Assembly (NCBI GenBank): GCA_017432485.1
Contig: JAFRJB010000009.1
Location: 1-48,672 of the forward strand
Origin: Clostridia bacterium
GTDB lineage: Bacteria; Bacillota; Clostridia; Oscillospirales; Acutalibacteraceae
Reading direction: 5' to 3'
DNA: 48,672 bases
Shown: positions 30,691 to 38,129 of the stretch, one piece after another
Layout of the letters: every line of letters starts with the position of its first letter
Position numbering within the stretch: position 1 is the first letter of the stretch
Notes under the pieces: model-generated
The model's database searches: none
Told to the model about the DNA's origin: nothing
The model's input: the letters and a program-made list of their open reading frames with translations, nothing else
Made by a program: the position numbers and the translations under genes

Positions 30691-31659
30691 TTATGCCATA
30701 GAAGCGGAAAGTGTCTTGTAATTTTCAAGCATCATATCCACATAGGTTTTGCCGTTTTCAAAGTCTGCCTTCGAGAGGTTGTGGCAGGAATTGAGAACCA
30801 ATTTTTGCGCGCCGGTTTGCGCGGCAATCGAGTCGGCGTAGTTCGAAGAATTCAGTTCTATCACATACACATATTTTAAGTTATTATCTTTAATCGCTTT
30901 AATCAGTTCGTTTTGCACTGCCAGCGGAATTTCGTTATTGCTCGAGCAGCCGGAGAAAGCGGCAATCGCTTTGATACCGTACTCTTCGCAGAAGTAGCGG
31001 AAGGGGTTGCGGTCAGCAATAACAATCGTTTTATTCTTTACACCGGCAAAGAATGCGGTAAACTGCGCATCAATATCGGCAATTTGCTTTTCATAAGCCT
31101 GTGCGTTGGCTTTGTAGGTTTCGGCGTTGTCCGCATCCAGTTCGCAGATCGTGTCTTTAAGCGATTCGGTGATGGCAATGGCGTTATTGAGTGAAGTCCA
31201 CACATGTTCATCTGCCGCGCCTTCTTCCTCTTCTTCCTCTTCTTCTGCCGCGAGAATGCCGTCATCACTCTCTTCGAGCGTTTTGACCAAATCCACAAGG
31301 GCAATCGCCTTCTTCGGGGAAGCGGTCTTGAGCACCTCGGCTACCCATGCATCGCTCTCACCGCCGACATAAATAAATAAATCGGCGCTGTCAATGGCGG
31401 AAATATCTTCGAGCGTGGCAGAGTAGGAGTGGCTCTCATCACCGGGCGCCAAGAGCATTTTTAGTTCGACACCTTTCACACCCTTGGTGATGGCTCTGAC
31501 AAAATCATACTGCGGGAAAATGGTGCACACAATTTTGAGTGCGTTGCCCGTATCGGCAGGGGCAGAGGTTGTGGTTTCGGTTGTGTTTTTATTTTTAGCG
31601 CAGCCCGCAAAGCCGAGCACTAATGCGAGCGCGAGAACTATTGCAAGTATTTTTTTCAT
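30691..31659 (-). CDS. znuA: Zinc-binding lipoprotein of ABC transporter
   Basis: A 322-residue cluster A-I (ZnuA/AdcA-type) substrate-binding protein. Signal peptide and lipobox: LALVLGFAGC, Cys about 20. Metal ligands expected at the His in SHSYSATLEDI (about 78-88), His in DEHVWTSLNNA (about 150), the Glu or His near DRNPFRYFCEEYGI, and an acid in the C-lobe (CHNLSKADF). A run of eight Glu (about 139-146) precedes the His of the second site; zinc-binding proteins often have a His/Asp-rich loop at this place, here purely acidic. It is the first gene of the transporter set, after a possible attenuator hairpin. AAAGGAG lies upstream of the ATG. Confidence 0.9.
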   Translation of the reverse strand: MKKILAIVLALALVLGFAGCAKNKNTTETTTSAPADTGNALKIVCTIFPQYDFVRAITKGVKGVELKMLLAPGDESHSYSATLEDISAIDSADLFIYVGGESDAWVAEVLKTASPKKAIALVDLVKTLEESDDGILAAEEEEEEEEGAADEHVWTSLNNAIAITESLKDTICELDADNAETYKANAQAYEKQIADIDAQFTAFFAGVKNKTIVIADRNPFRYFCEEYGIKAIAAFSGCSSNNEIPLAVQNELIKAIKDNNLKYVYVIELNSSNYADSIAAQTGAQKLVLNSCHNLSKADFENGKTYVDMMLENYKTLSASMA

Positions 31660-31708
31660 GGTAAAATCTCCTTTTCGCTTTCTTCGTTAAACGGGTATAA
31701 AAATAGAC

Positions 31709-31741
31709 ATAATGCCCCTACAAAAGGGCGCAATTATGCCT
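31709..31741 (-). terminator. Hairpin with T-rich tail between the small membrane gene and znuA
   Basis: On the minus strand GGCATAATTGCGCCC pairs with GGGGCATTATGTC (imperfect, core GCCC/GGGC) and is followed by TATTTTTAT. It could be a partial terminator that lowers znuABC transcription relative to the first gene. Confidence 0.5.
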
Positions 31742-31747
31742 TGGTGC

Positions 31748-32047
31748 TCAACTATTTGACTTAATTTTAAGAGTAACGGTTGTAAAGTGAATAAACTGCG
31801 GCGGCATTTTCGCGGCGAGCAGGCGCAGCGTTTCGTGCACAAACAACAGCGCGGCAATCACAATCACGGCTGCTTTGAGGATGCTGACCGCATTTTGCAC
31901 CACAGTAATTTTTTCACAAGTGGGGCAGTGAATACCCACACAGCTGTGAGAGACAGAGACAACCAGCCCCACTGTGCCGAACACAGTGAAGAGAACAAAT
32001 GCCGCAAGTGCAACAATAGCAATGATTTGTTTTGCTTTCTTTGGCAA
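31748..32047 (-). CDS. Small membrane protein with Cys-rich loop, first in zinc operon
   Basis: A 99-residue protein with two membrane segments (about 8-30: IIAIVALAAFVLFTVFGTVGLVV; about 57-76) joined by an extracytoplasmic loop SHSCVGIHCPTCEKITVV that holds three Cys and two His, a likely metal site. I recognise the layout from small proteins beside metal transport genes but know no named function. It leads the zinc operon, with its own promoter and an AAAGGAG ribosome site, and is followed by a hairpin before znuA. It may pass zinc to the transporter or sense it (inference). Confidence 0.7.
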   Translation of the reverse strand: MPKKAKQIIAIVALAAFVLFTVFGTVGLVVSVSHSCVGIHCPTCEKITVVQNAVSILKAAVIVIAALLFVHETLRLLAAKMPPQFIHFTTVTLKIKSNS

Positions 32048-32070
32048 GGTGCTGTCTCCTTTATATAAAT

Positions 32071-32109
32071 AATATACCTATATTGTACACCCTTTTAGCG
32101 CATTGTCAA
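32071..32109 (-). promoter_or_regulatory. Promoter and possible operator of the zinc operon
   Basis: Minus strand -35 TTGACA (32109-32104), 16-nt spacer, -10 TACAAT (32087-32082). A 6-2-6 dyad AATATA-CC-TATATT (32071-32084) overlaps the -10, a good place for a repressor. It does not match the Bacillus Zur box as I know it. Confidence 0.6.
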
Positions 32110-32179
32110 GAAAAATGGGCTGTAAGAAAGTATTTTTCACACAAATTTCAGAAACTTAAATTTTCTTGGCGAGAAAAAA

Positions 32180-32208
32180 TTGTAAAATTTTCTCAAATGG
32201 AGTATAAT
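32180..32208 (+). promoter_or_regulatory. Promoter of the beta-lactamase-fold gene
   Basis: TTGTAA (32180-32185), 17-nt spacer, TATAAT (32203-32208), 32 nt before ATG 32241. Confidence 0.65.
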
Positions 32209-32240
32209 GAAATATATTAATCGGAAGAAGAGGTATGACT

Positions 32241-33872
32241 ATGGCTAACACAGTAACATTAGAGCGCTGCACGCCCGAGAGCGTGGGCATTTCTTCGGCA
32301 GATATTATTGCGCTGATGGATACTTTTAAAAGGATGGATATTGAAAACCATTCCTTTATGATTTTGCGCCACGGGAAGGTGTGCGCCGAGGCTTGGGCAA
32401 AGCCGATGGCAGCGGAAATTCCGCACGCACTTTACTCGTTCTCCAAATCCTTTTCGGCAACGGCAATCGGCTTTGCGATTGAGGAGAAGGTGATAGTGCC
32501 GGCGACGAATGAACCGCTGAGCCTTGACACCCGCCTCAAAGATATTTTCCCCGAGGAATTTGCTGCAAAGAAAAAGCCGCACCCCTATGATGAAGAGCTT
32601 AAACTTCGCCATATGCTGCGCATGCAAAGCGGCAAGCAGATGAACCTGATGGCGGACAAGGCAAAAATTGACTGGGTGGAAGACTATATCAATGCACCCT
32701 TCAATGCAAAGCCCGGCACCTATTGGAATTACTGCAATGAAAATTCCTTTATGCTGTGCGCTGCGATTCGCAAGTTGACGGATATGACTGTTAACGAATA
32801 TCTGTCACCGCGCTTATATGAACCCTTGGGCATCGAAACACCGCTGTGGGAAACCGATCAAAACGGCACGGAAGCCGGCGGTTGGGGCATGTACCTCAAA
32901 ACCGAGGATATGGCAAAATTTATTCTTTGCTATGTGCAAGGCGGCAAGTTTAACGGCGAGCAGGTAATTCCCGCGCGCTGGGTGGAGGAAGCCTCTAAAA
33001 AACAGGTAGACAATTCTATTGAACTGCAAACCGATAACAAGGCAGGTTACGGCTACCATTTTTGGATGAATGAAATCGGCGGTTTCCGTGCAGATGGCAT
33101 GTTTTCGCAGCACGGTTTAGGGCTGCCGGAATATGATGCGGTGATTATTACTACCTCCGCCTGCCCGATTGAGCAAAAGGATATGGATGCGATTTGCTCT
33201 ATTTTCCCCGCAGCGTTCAGCGATGAACCTCTGCCCGAAAACCCGGAAGTGTATGCCGAGCTGCAGCAGCGCTGCGCCGACTATGCGCTCGAAAAACTGC
33301 CTAAAAGATCGCGCAGACCTTTACTCGAGCAGCGCATTAATAAAAAAGTGTATCACATCAATAAAAAGCCGGTCGGTAACATCAGCGGCTTCCCGGCAAG
33401 TATGCTCGCGATGCCCATCACCTTTATGAGCACGGTCAAAACCGGCAACATTGACAGGCTGCGCTTTGTATTTCAGGAAAACGAGCTGCGCATGAATTGG
33501 GTGGAGCAGGATGGCAAGATTAAAGAGTGTGTACCCATCGGCTTAGACGGCGAGTACCGCTACGGCAAGCTGAAGCTGGGTCCCGTACCCTTTACGACTG
33601 CCGGCATCGGCTGCTGGAATGAAGACGGCACACTTTCCATTTCCCTGCGCCCGCTTGAAGCAGTCAGCGCGCGCACCATGACCATTCGCTTTGAGGAAGA
33701 CAGCATCACGGTGAAAATGGGCGAGACCCCCGCGGTGAGCACGATTGCCGAATTTTTAGTAGCGGCATTTGAAGTGATGGTCGGCAACAAGTTCTTGGTC
33801 AAGAGCGCCGAGCAGGCATTTAAGGTAGTGCCCAAAGTATTAGACCCGACCCTGCACGGAAAGATGATGTAG
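32241..33872 (+). CDS. Serine hydrolase, beta-lactamase (class C / esterase EstB) fold
   Basis: A 543-residue protein whose first ~360 residues have the class C beta-lactamase/DD-peptidase fold: nucleophile motif SFSK in YSFSKSFSATAIGFAIEE (about residue 66) and the YCN-type tyrosine in YWNYCNENSFML (about 158). A third motif (KTG or HxG) may be QHGLGLPEY (about 294). The remainder (about 370-543) is a beta-rich tail of unknown function with VPIGLDGEYRYGKLKLGPVPF. No signal peptide is visible, so it should be cytoplasmic, which argues against antibiotic resistance and for an esterase, peptidase or amidase acting on small molecules. ATG 32241 is preferred over ATG 32235, which is only one nt from the GAGG site. 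Monocistronic. Confidence 0.82.
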   Translation: MANTVTLERCTPESVGISSADIIALMDTFKRMDIENHSFMILRHGKVCAEAWAKPMAAEIPHALYSFSKSFSATAIGFAIEEKVIVPATNEPLSLDTRLKDIFPEEFAAKKKPHPYDEELKLRHMLRMQSGKQMNLMADKAKIDWVEDYINAPFNAKPGTYWNYCNENSFMLCAAIRKLTDMTVNEYLSPRLYEPLGIETPLWETDQNGTEAGGWGMYLKTEDMAKFILCYVQGGKFNGEQVIPARWVEEASKKQVDNSIELQTDNKAGYGYHFWMNEIGGFRADGMFSQHGLGLPEYDAVIITTSACPIEQKDMDAICSIFPAAFSDEPLPENPEVYAELQQRCADYALEKLPKRSRRPLLEQRINKKVYHINKKPVGNISGFPASMLAMPITFMSTVKTGNIDRLRFVFQENELRMNWVEQDGKIKECVPIGLDGEYRYGKLKLGPVPFTTAGIGCWNEDGTLSISLRPLEAVSARTMTIRFEEDSITVKMGETPAVSTIAEFLVAAFEVMVGNKFLVKSAEQAFKVVPKVLDPTLHGKMM

Positions 33873-33900
33873 AAAAAGGCTGTCTGTGACAGCCTTTTTT
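33873..33900 (+). terminator. Rho-independent terminator
   Basis: AAAAAGGCTGTC (33873-33884) / GACAGCCTTTTT, 3-nt loop TGT, T-run to 33900, directly after the stop codon of the beta-lactamase-fold gene. Confidence 0.9.
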
Positions 33901-33903
33901 AGT

Positions 33904-33996
33904 GTGGAGAGTGAAGAGTGGAGTTGCGCAAGGCGAGTTCGGTTTAACGAACTCGCCACTACTGAAAACTGAAAACTGAACACTGAAAACTAAAAA
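33904..33996. repeat. Two heptad arrays flanking a hairpin
   Basis: Array GTGGAGA, GTGAAGA, GTGGAGT (33904-33924); hairpin GGCGAGTTCG (33932-33941) / CGAACTCGCC (33948-33957); array CTGAAAA, CTGAAAA, CTGAACA, CTGAAAA, CTAAAAA (33962-33996). It fills the gap between the convergent beta-lactamase-fold and glgA genes. Confidence 0.7.
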
Positions 33997-33997
33997 A

Positions 33998-34030
33998 GAG
34001 CTCGGCGCAACAGTGCGCCGAGCCTCTTTT
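33998..34030 (-). terminator. Bidirectional terminator of the glg operon
   Basis: Stem GAG-CTCGGCGCA / TGCGCCGAG-CCTC with flanking A- and T-runs on both sides, lying directly after the glgA stop codon on the minus strand. Confidence 0.85.
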
Positions 34031-35446
34031 TTACAGTATGCTTTTATAGAGTTTGATATATTCGCCGGCAGATTTTGCCCAAGTGTTGTCGCTTTCCATC
34101 GCGCGCTTGACCAAAATATCCCAACCCTCGGCGTAGTAACCTTGAATGCCGCGGCGAATGGTGTAGAGCATTTCGTGGGCATTGTAGTTGGCAAAGGTAA
34201 AGCCGTTGCCCTCGCCGTCACCGCTGTCTTTGACCGAGTCGCGCAAGCCGCCGGTTTCTCTGACAATCGGCACCGTACCGTAGCGCAGCGCAATCATTTG
34301 AGAAAGCCCGCAGGGCTCGCTCTTACTGGGCATTAAGAACAAATCGCAGCCCGCATAAATGCGGCGGGAAAGCGGCGGAATAAAGCCGATAACAGCCGCG
34401 CACTTTTCGGGGTACTTGCCCTGAATGTAGCGGAAGAAATCTTCATACTCCGCATCGCCCGAGCCGAGCACTGCCACCTGAATATCTTCCGTGCACAGCA
34501 GCTCTTCAAACACGGCTTTGACCAAATCCAAGCCCTTGTGGGAAACCAGGCGCGTGACAATGCCGATAAGCGGCACATCCTTTTGCGGCAGCCCGAGTTC
34601 TTCCTGCAGCGCCTTCTTGCAAGCCGCCTTGCCCTCTTTAAAGGTTTCGGCGTTGTAATTTTGCGCAATGTTCGGGTCGGTCTCCGGGTTATAGTTTTCG
34701 TAATCAATACCGTTTAAAATGCCGCTTAGCTTATAGGAGCGCTGTTTTAAGATGGTATCTAAGCCGTGGGAATACCAGGGGTCCAAAATCTCATTGGCAT
34801 AGGAATTGGAAACCGTGGTCACGGCATTGGCGGTTTCGATAGCGCCTTTCATAAAGTTGACACAGCCGTCATACTCAATAATGCTCTTGTGGTATTCATC
34901 AATGCCGACAATGTCGCCGAGCAGCTCCATACCGTACTGCCCTTGGTACTGGATGTTGTGAATGGTAAAGACAGTCTTGATGCCCCAGAACTTTTCGCGC
35001 TGGGCATAGTAGAGGCTGTAGTAAACGGGAACTAAGGCACTCTGCCAGTCATTACAATGAATGATGTCGGGCTTGAAATCCAGGTGCTCCAGCATTTCGA
35101 GCACGGCTCTTGAGAAGAAGGCAAAGCGCTCGGCATCATCATAGTAACCGTAGAGGTTATCTCTCTTGAAATAGTACTCGTTGTCAATAAAGTAATAAAT
35201 CACACCGCCGATGTGCGCTTCAAAAATACCGCAATACTGCATGCGCCACGAAACGGGCACCGGGAAGTTACACAGGTATTTCATTTGGGCGCGCATTTCA
35301 TCGCTGATTTTGGCATACAGCGGCATGACCACGCGGGTGCCGACGAGCCTTTTGCGCAGCGCAAAGGGCAGGGAACCTGCCACATCCGCCAAACCGCCGG
35401 AGGCAACAAACGGCAACGCTTCACTTGCTACATATAAAACTTTCAT
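34031..35446 (-). CDS. glgA: Glycogen synthase (ADP-glucose type, GT5)
   Basis: Extends alpha-1,4-glucan chains from ADP-glucose. 471 residues, typical for GlgA. N-terminus MKVLYVASEALPFVASGGLADVAGSLP (in part), where the usual Lys of the KxGGL ADP-glucose motif is Ala (ASGGLADV), a variant also expected in some clostridial synthases. The N-domain phrase HCNDWQSALVPVY, NGIDYENYNPETDP and the C-domain motif MPSKSEPCGLSQMIALRYGT with its catalytic Glu are present. The start is ATG 35446, twelve nt from AGGAG; the frame runs another 34 codons through the heptad arrays and is overrun. Last gene of the glg set, 122 bp after glgD. Confidence 0.94.
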   Translation of the reverse strand: MKVLYVASEALPFVASGGLADVAGSLPFALRKRLVGTRVVMPLYAKISDEMRAQMKYLCNFPVPVSWRMQYCGIFEAHIGGVIYYFIDNEYYFKRDNLYGYYDDAERFAFFSRAVLEMLEHLDFKPDIIHCNDWQSALVPVYYSLYYAQREKFWGIKTVFTIHNIQYQGQYGMELLGDIVGIDEYHKSIIEYDGCVNFMKGAIETANAVTTVSNSYANEILDPWYSHGLDTILKQRSYKLSGILNGIDYENYNPETDPNIAQNYNAETFKEGKAACKKALQEELGLPQKDVPLIGIVTRLVSHKGLDLVKAVFEELLCTEDIQVAVLGSGDAEYEDFFRYIQGKYPEKCAAVIGFIPPLSRRIYAGCDLFLMPSKSEPCGLSQMIALRYGTVPIVRETGGLRDSVKDSGDGEGNGFTFANYNAHEMLYTIRRGIQGYYAEGWDILVKRAMESDNTWAKSAGEYIKLYKSIL

Positions 35447-35472
35447 AGTCTTTCTCCTATTATGATTAGTTT

Positions 35473-35567
35473 GGAGAGTGAGGAGTGGAGAGTGGAGTTG
35501 CGGCACATTTGATTGCAAGGCAACGCCTTGCCACCGCTCATTCCGCATTCCTCATTCCGAACTCCGC
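35473..35567. repeat. Two heptad arrays and a hairpin between glgD and glgA
   Basis: Array GGAGAGT, GAGGAGT, GGAGAGT, GGAGTTG (35473-35500); hairpin GCAAGGC (35515-35521) / GCCTTGC (35525-35531) with 3-nt loop AAC; array ATTCCGC, ATTCCTC, ATTCCGA, ACTCCGC (35540-35567). The whole 122-bp gap inside the glg operon is made of these parts. Confidence 0.7.
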
Positions 35568-35568
35568 A

Positions 35569-36687
35569 TTAAAGAATGGTACTCTTGGCAATATAAATCG
35601 GGTAGGTATCTGCCCCGCAAAGTTTCTTGCCGGGTTTGACTACCACGTGTTTATCCAAAATCGCGTATTCCACCGTGGCATCTTCGCCGATAAAGGTATC
35701 CTGCATTAAAATACAGTTCTTGACCTTGGCGCCTTTGGAAACGGTCACATTTCTGGAAATAATGCAATTTTCCACTTCGCCTTCAATATCGCAGCCGTCT
35801 GCCATGAGCACATTCTTGGCAATGTTCTCTAAGCCGTAGCGGGTGGGCATGGTGTCTTTGGACTTGGTGTAAATCGGTCGCTCGGAATTAAATAAATCTT
35901 TGCGGTTGACATAAGACAGTAAGTCCATATTCACATTAAAGTAAGTCGAAAGCCCGTCAATCATATGGCAGAAGCCCTGGTGCTTACAAGCATAAATCTT
36001 GAGTTTGCCGATATTATCGATAATGCTCAAGCGCTTAAAGGAAGGTCTTTCTTTGGTCATACCTTCATTAATCAGGCGGATGAGCAGGTAGCGCTCCATA
36101 ATGTAAATGCCCAAGGAGCATTCGGTTTTCTCACCGCCGCCGGTGATGATGTTTGCTTCCTGCACCTTGCCGTTTTCATCGGTAATCAGCTGCACCTGCT
36201 TGCCGACATTTGCCGGCGGCACACAGTCCGCGGAAACAACGGTGATATCGGCGCCGTTTTTCAAGTGTGTTTTAATCAGCGCGCTGTAATCGACATTGGC
36301 AACCAAATTGGAGTCGGCAATGATGACATACTTCTCATCGCTCTTGGTGATGAAATCCATCGCGCCGTTGAGCGCTTCGGTGCGGGAATGGTACATGCCC
36401 AGTGAGCCCAAACCGAAGGGCGGGAGCATAAAGATACCGTCATTCTTTCTTGAGAGATCCCAAGGTTTGCCGCTGCCGATGTGGTCCATTAAGGATTGGT
36501 AGTTGCTTTTGGTAATAATACCGACTTTGGTAATATTGGCGTTGACCATCGAGGAGAGCGGGAAGTCAATCATTCTGTACCTGGCGGCAACGGGAATGGA
36601 GCCCATCGTTCTCAGATTGGTCATTTCGCTTAACGCTTCATCGTTTGTATTGGAGAAGATAATTCCGAAAACATCATTTCCCTGCAT
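35569..36687 (-). CDS. glgD: Glucose-1-phosphate adenylyltransferase, GlgD subunit
   Basis: A 372-residue GlgC paralogue found in Firmicutes, where it forms a hetero-oligomer with GlgC and modulates activity while being poorly catalytic alone. The N-terminus GIIFSNTNDEALSEMTNLR lacks the nucleotide-binding GGxGxRL of GlgC, while VAARYRMIDFPLSSMVNANI and the C-terminal left-handed beta-helix (DIEGEVENCIISRNVTVSKG in part) are kept. It starts 1 nt after the glgC stop with AAGGAGGA inside glgC, so subunit synthesis is coupled. Confidence 0.94.
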   Translation of the reverse strand: MQGNDVFGIIFSNTNDEALSEMTNLRTMGSIPVAARYRMIDFPLSSMVNANITKVGIITKSNYQSLMDHIGSGKPWDLSRKNDGIFMLPPFGLGSLGMYHSRTEALNGAMDFITKSDEKYVIIADSNLVANVDYSALIKTHLKNGADITVVSADCVPPANVGKQVQLITDENGKVQEANIITGGGEKTECSLGIYIMERYLLIRLINEGMTKERPSFKRLSIIDNIGKLKIYACKHQGFCHMIDGLSTYFNVNMDLLSYVNRKDLFNSERPIYTKSKDTMPTRYGLENIAKNVLMADGCDIEGEVENCIISRNVTVSKGAKVKNCILMQDTFIGEDATVEYAILDKHVVVKPGKKLCGADTYPIYIAKSTIL

Positions 36688-36688
36688 C

Positions 36689-37891
36689 TTAGTTGTCCTC
36701 CTTATTACCGTAAGATTCGCCCGCTTTTACCTTTTCGCCTTTGGCAACGGTGGTGTTGGGGCCGACCATTGCCACATCCCAAGCGCCGGGTTCCAGGTTT
36801 TCGGGCAGTTCGCCGACCTGCGCCTGCTCTTCAATCACCGCGTTTTCCGCAACAATCGAGTAGAGCACTTTGGCGCCTTTTTTGATGGTGGCGCCGGGCA
36901 TAATCACGCTGTCGATTACCTCTGCGCCCTGTTCAATTTCCACATTTGAAGAAATGACACTCGACTCGACACTGCCGCCGATGTAGCAGCCTTCTGCCAC
37001 AACGGAATTTTGCACATAGGCGTTTTCATCCATAAAGTGCGGCGGTGCAATCGGGCTGTTGGAGTAGATTTTCCAAGAGCTGTCGCTCAAATCCAAATCC
37101 ACATTCGGGTTGATTAAGTCAAGGTTGGCTTCCCACAGCGAAGAAATCGTGCCGACATCCTTCCAATAGCCTTCAAAGGGGTAAGCCATGAGTTTCTTGC
37201 CGTCATCAAGCATCGCGGGGATGATGTTTTGACCGAAATCGTGTTTGGAGTTCGGGTCATTTTCATCGGCGATTAAGTACGCGCGCAACTCTTTCCAAGA
37301 GAAGATGTAAACACCCATGGAAGCCTTGTTGGATTTCGGCTCGGCGGGTTTCTCCTGGAATTCGTAAATCGACCAATCGTCGTTGGTATTCATAATGCCG
37401 AAACGCGGCGCTTCTTCCCACGGCACTTCCATGACCGCAATCGTGCAGACAGCTTCGTGGTCTTTGTGGAATTGCAGCATTTCGTTGTAATCCATCTTAT
37501 AGATGTGGTCGCCGGAAAGCACTGCCACATACTCGGGATTATAGCGGTCGATAAAGTTGATATTTTGGTAAATGGCATTCGCGGTATTTTTGTACCACTC
37601 CGTGCCTTCAATCTGCTGGTAAGGAGAGAGGATGTGCAGACCGCCGTTGGCTCTGTCTAAATCCCAAGCATTACCGTTGCCGAGGTATTCGTTGAGCTCT
37701 AACGGTTGGTACTGTGTCAACACGCCTACGGTCTCAATGCCGGAGTTGACACAGTTGGAGAGCGGGAAGTCGATAATCCTGTACTTACCGCCGTAAGCCA
37801 CAGCGGGCTTTGCCACTTTCTTGGTCAGCAAGCCGAGGCGGCTGCCCTGGCCGCCCGCCAAGAGCATCGCAAGACACTCGATTTTTTTCAT
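36689..37891 (-). CDS. glgC: Glucose-1-phosphate adenylyltransferase (ADP-glucose pyrophosphorylase)
   Basis: Makes ADP-glucose from glucose-1-phosphate and ATP, the committed step to glycogen. 400 residues, usual length. Nucleotide-binding motif [14 protein letters not shown] (about 11-24), [32 protein letters not shown] (catalytic Asp region, about 141-152), [20 protein letters not shown] and a C-terminal beta-helix with [20 protein letters not shown]. The C-tail with [20 protein letters not shown] is longer than in many homologues. Upstream, 238 bp including structured element E separate it from glgB. AGGAGG lies before the ATG. Confidence 0.96.
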   Translation of the reverse strand: MKKIECLAMLLAGGQGSRLGLLTKKVAKPAVAYGGKYRIIDFPLSNCVNSGIETVGVLTQYQPLELNEYLGNGNAWDLDRANGGLHILSPYQQIEGTEWYKNTANAIYQNINFIDRYNPEYVAVLSGDHIYKMDYNEMLQFHKDHEAVCTIAVMEVPWEEAPRFGIMNTNDDWSIYEFQEKPAEPKSNKASMGVYIFSWKELRAYLIADENDPNSKHDFGQNIIPAMLDDGKKLMAYPFEGYWKDVGTISSLWEANLDLINPNVDLDLSDSSWKIYSNSPIAPPHFMDENAYVQNSVVAEGCYIGGSVESSVISSNVEIEQGAEVIDSVIMPGATIKKGAKVLYSIVAENAVIEEQAQVGELPENLEPGAWDVAMVGPNTTVAKGEKVKAGESYGNKEDN

Positions 37892-37932
37892 GTATGTATT
37901 CCTCCTTTTGTTTGTTGAACCTCACCGACAGT

Positions 37933-38027
37933 CTGTTTTACCTGCCGGCACCTTGCCTTCGCACTGCTCCTCGCCAAAATGAGGCTTGGAATACACAAAG
38001 TATGCCGGCGCCTATTTTGACAAACAG
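37933..38027 (-). repeat. Structured intergenic element E, between glgB and glgC
   Basis: CTGTTT (37933-37938) / AAACAG (38022-38027); CAAAATGAGGC (37975-37985) / GCCTATTTTG (38010-38019); apex TTGGAATAC (37986-37994) / GTATGCC (38000-38006). Sixteen bases (37990-38005) are identical to element B. On the minus strand it is in the sense direction of the glg transcript. A GCAAAGCAC motif (38038-38046) lies just outside, as in element B. The rest of the 238-bp gap shows nothing clear. Confidence 0.6.
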
Positions 38028-38129
38028 CAGCACAAATGCAAAGCACCCTCAAGCAAAACCGATGTCGCTTCGTTTCAACGGTAGTAATGGTTCTATTTGA
38101 TTTTCTATTTCATCGAATGCGGGTGCATC

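Noticed and set aside
32241..33872. Calling the beta-lactamase-fold protein an antibiotic resistance enzyme
   Set aside because: No signal peptide, a long extra C-terminal domain, and only general class C fold motifs; an esterase or peptidase role is at least as likely.
35447..35548. 34-codon N-terminal extension of glgA
   Set aside because: It translates a heptad array and a hairpin; the true family start MKVLYVASEA follows AGGAG.
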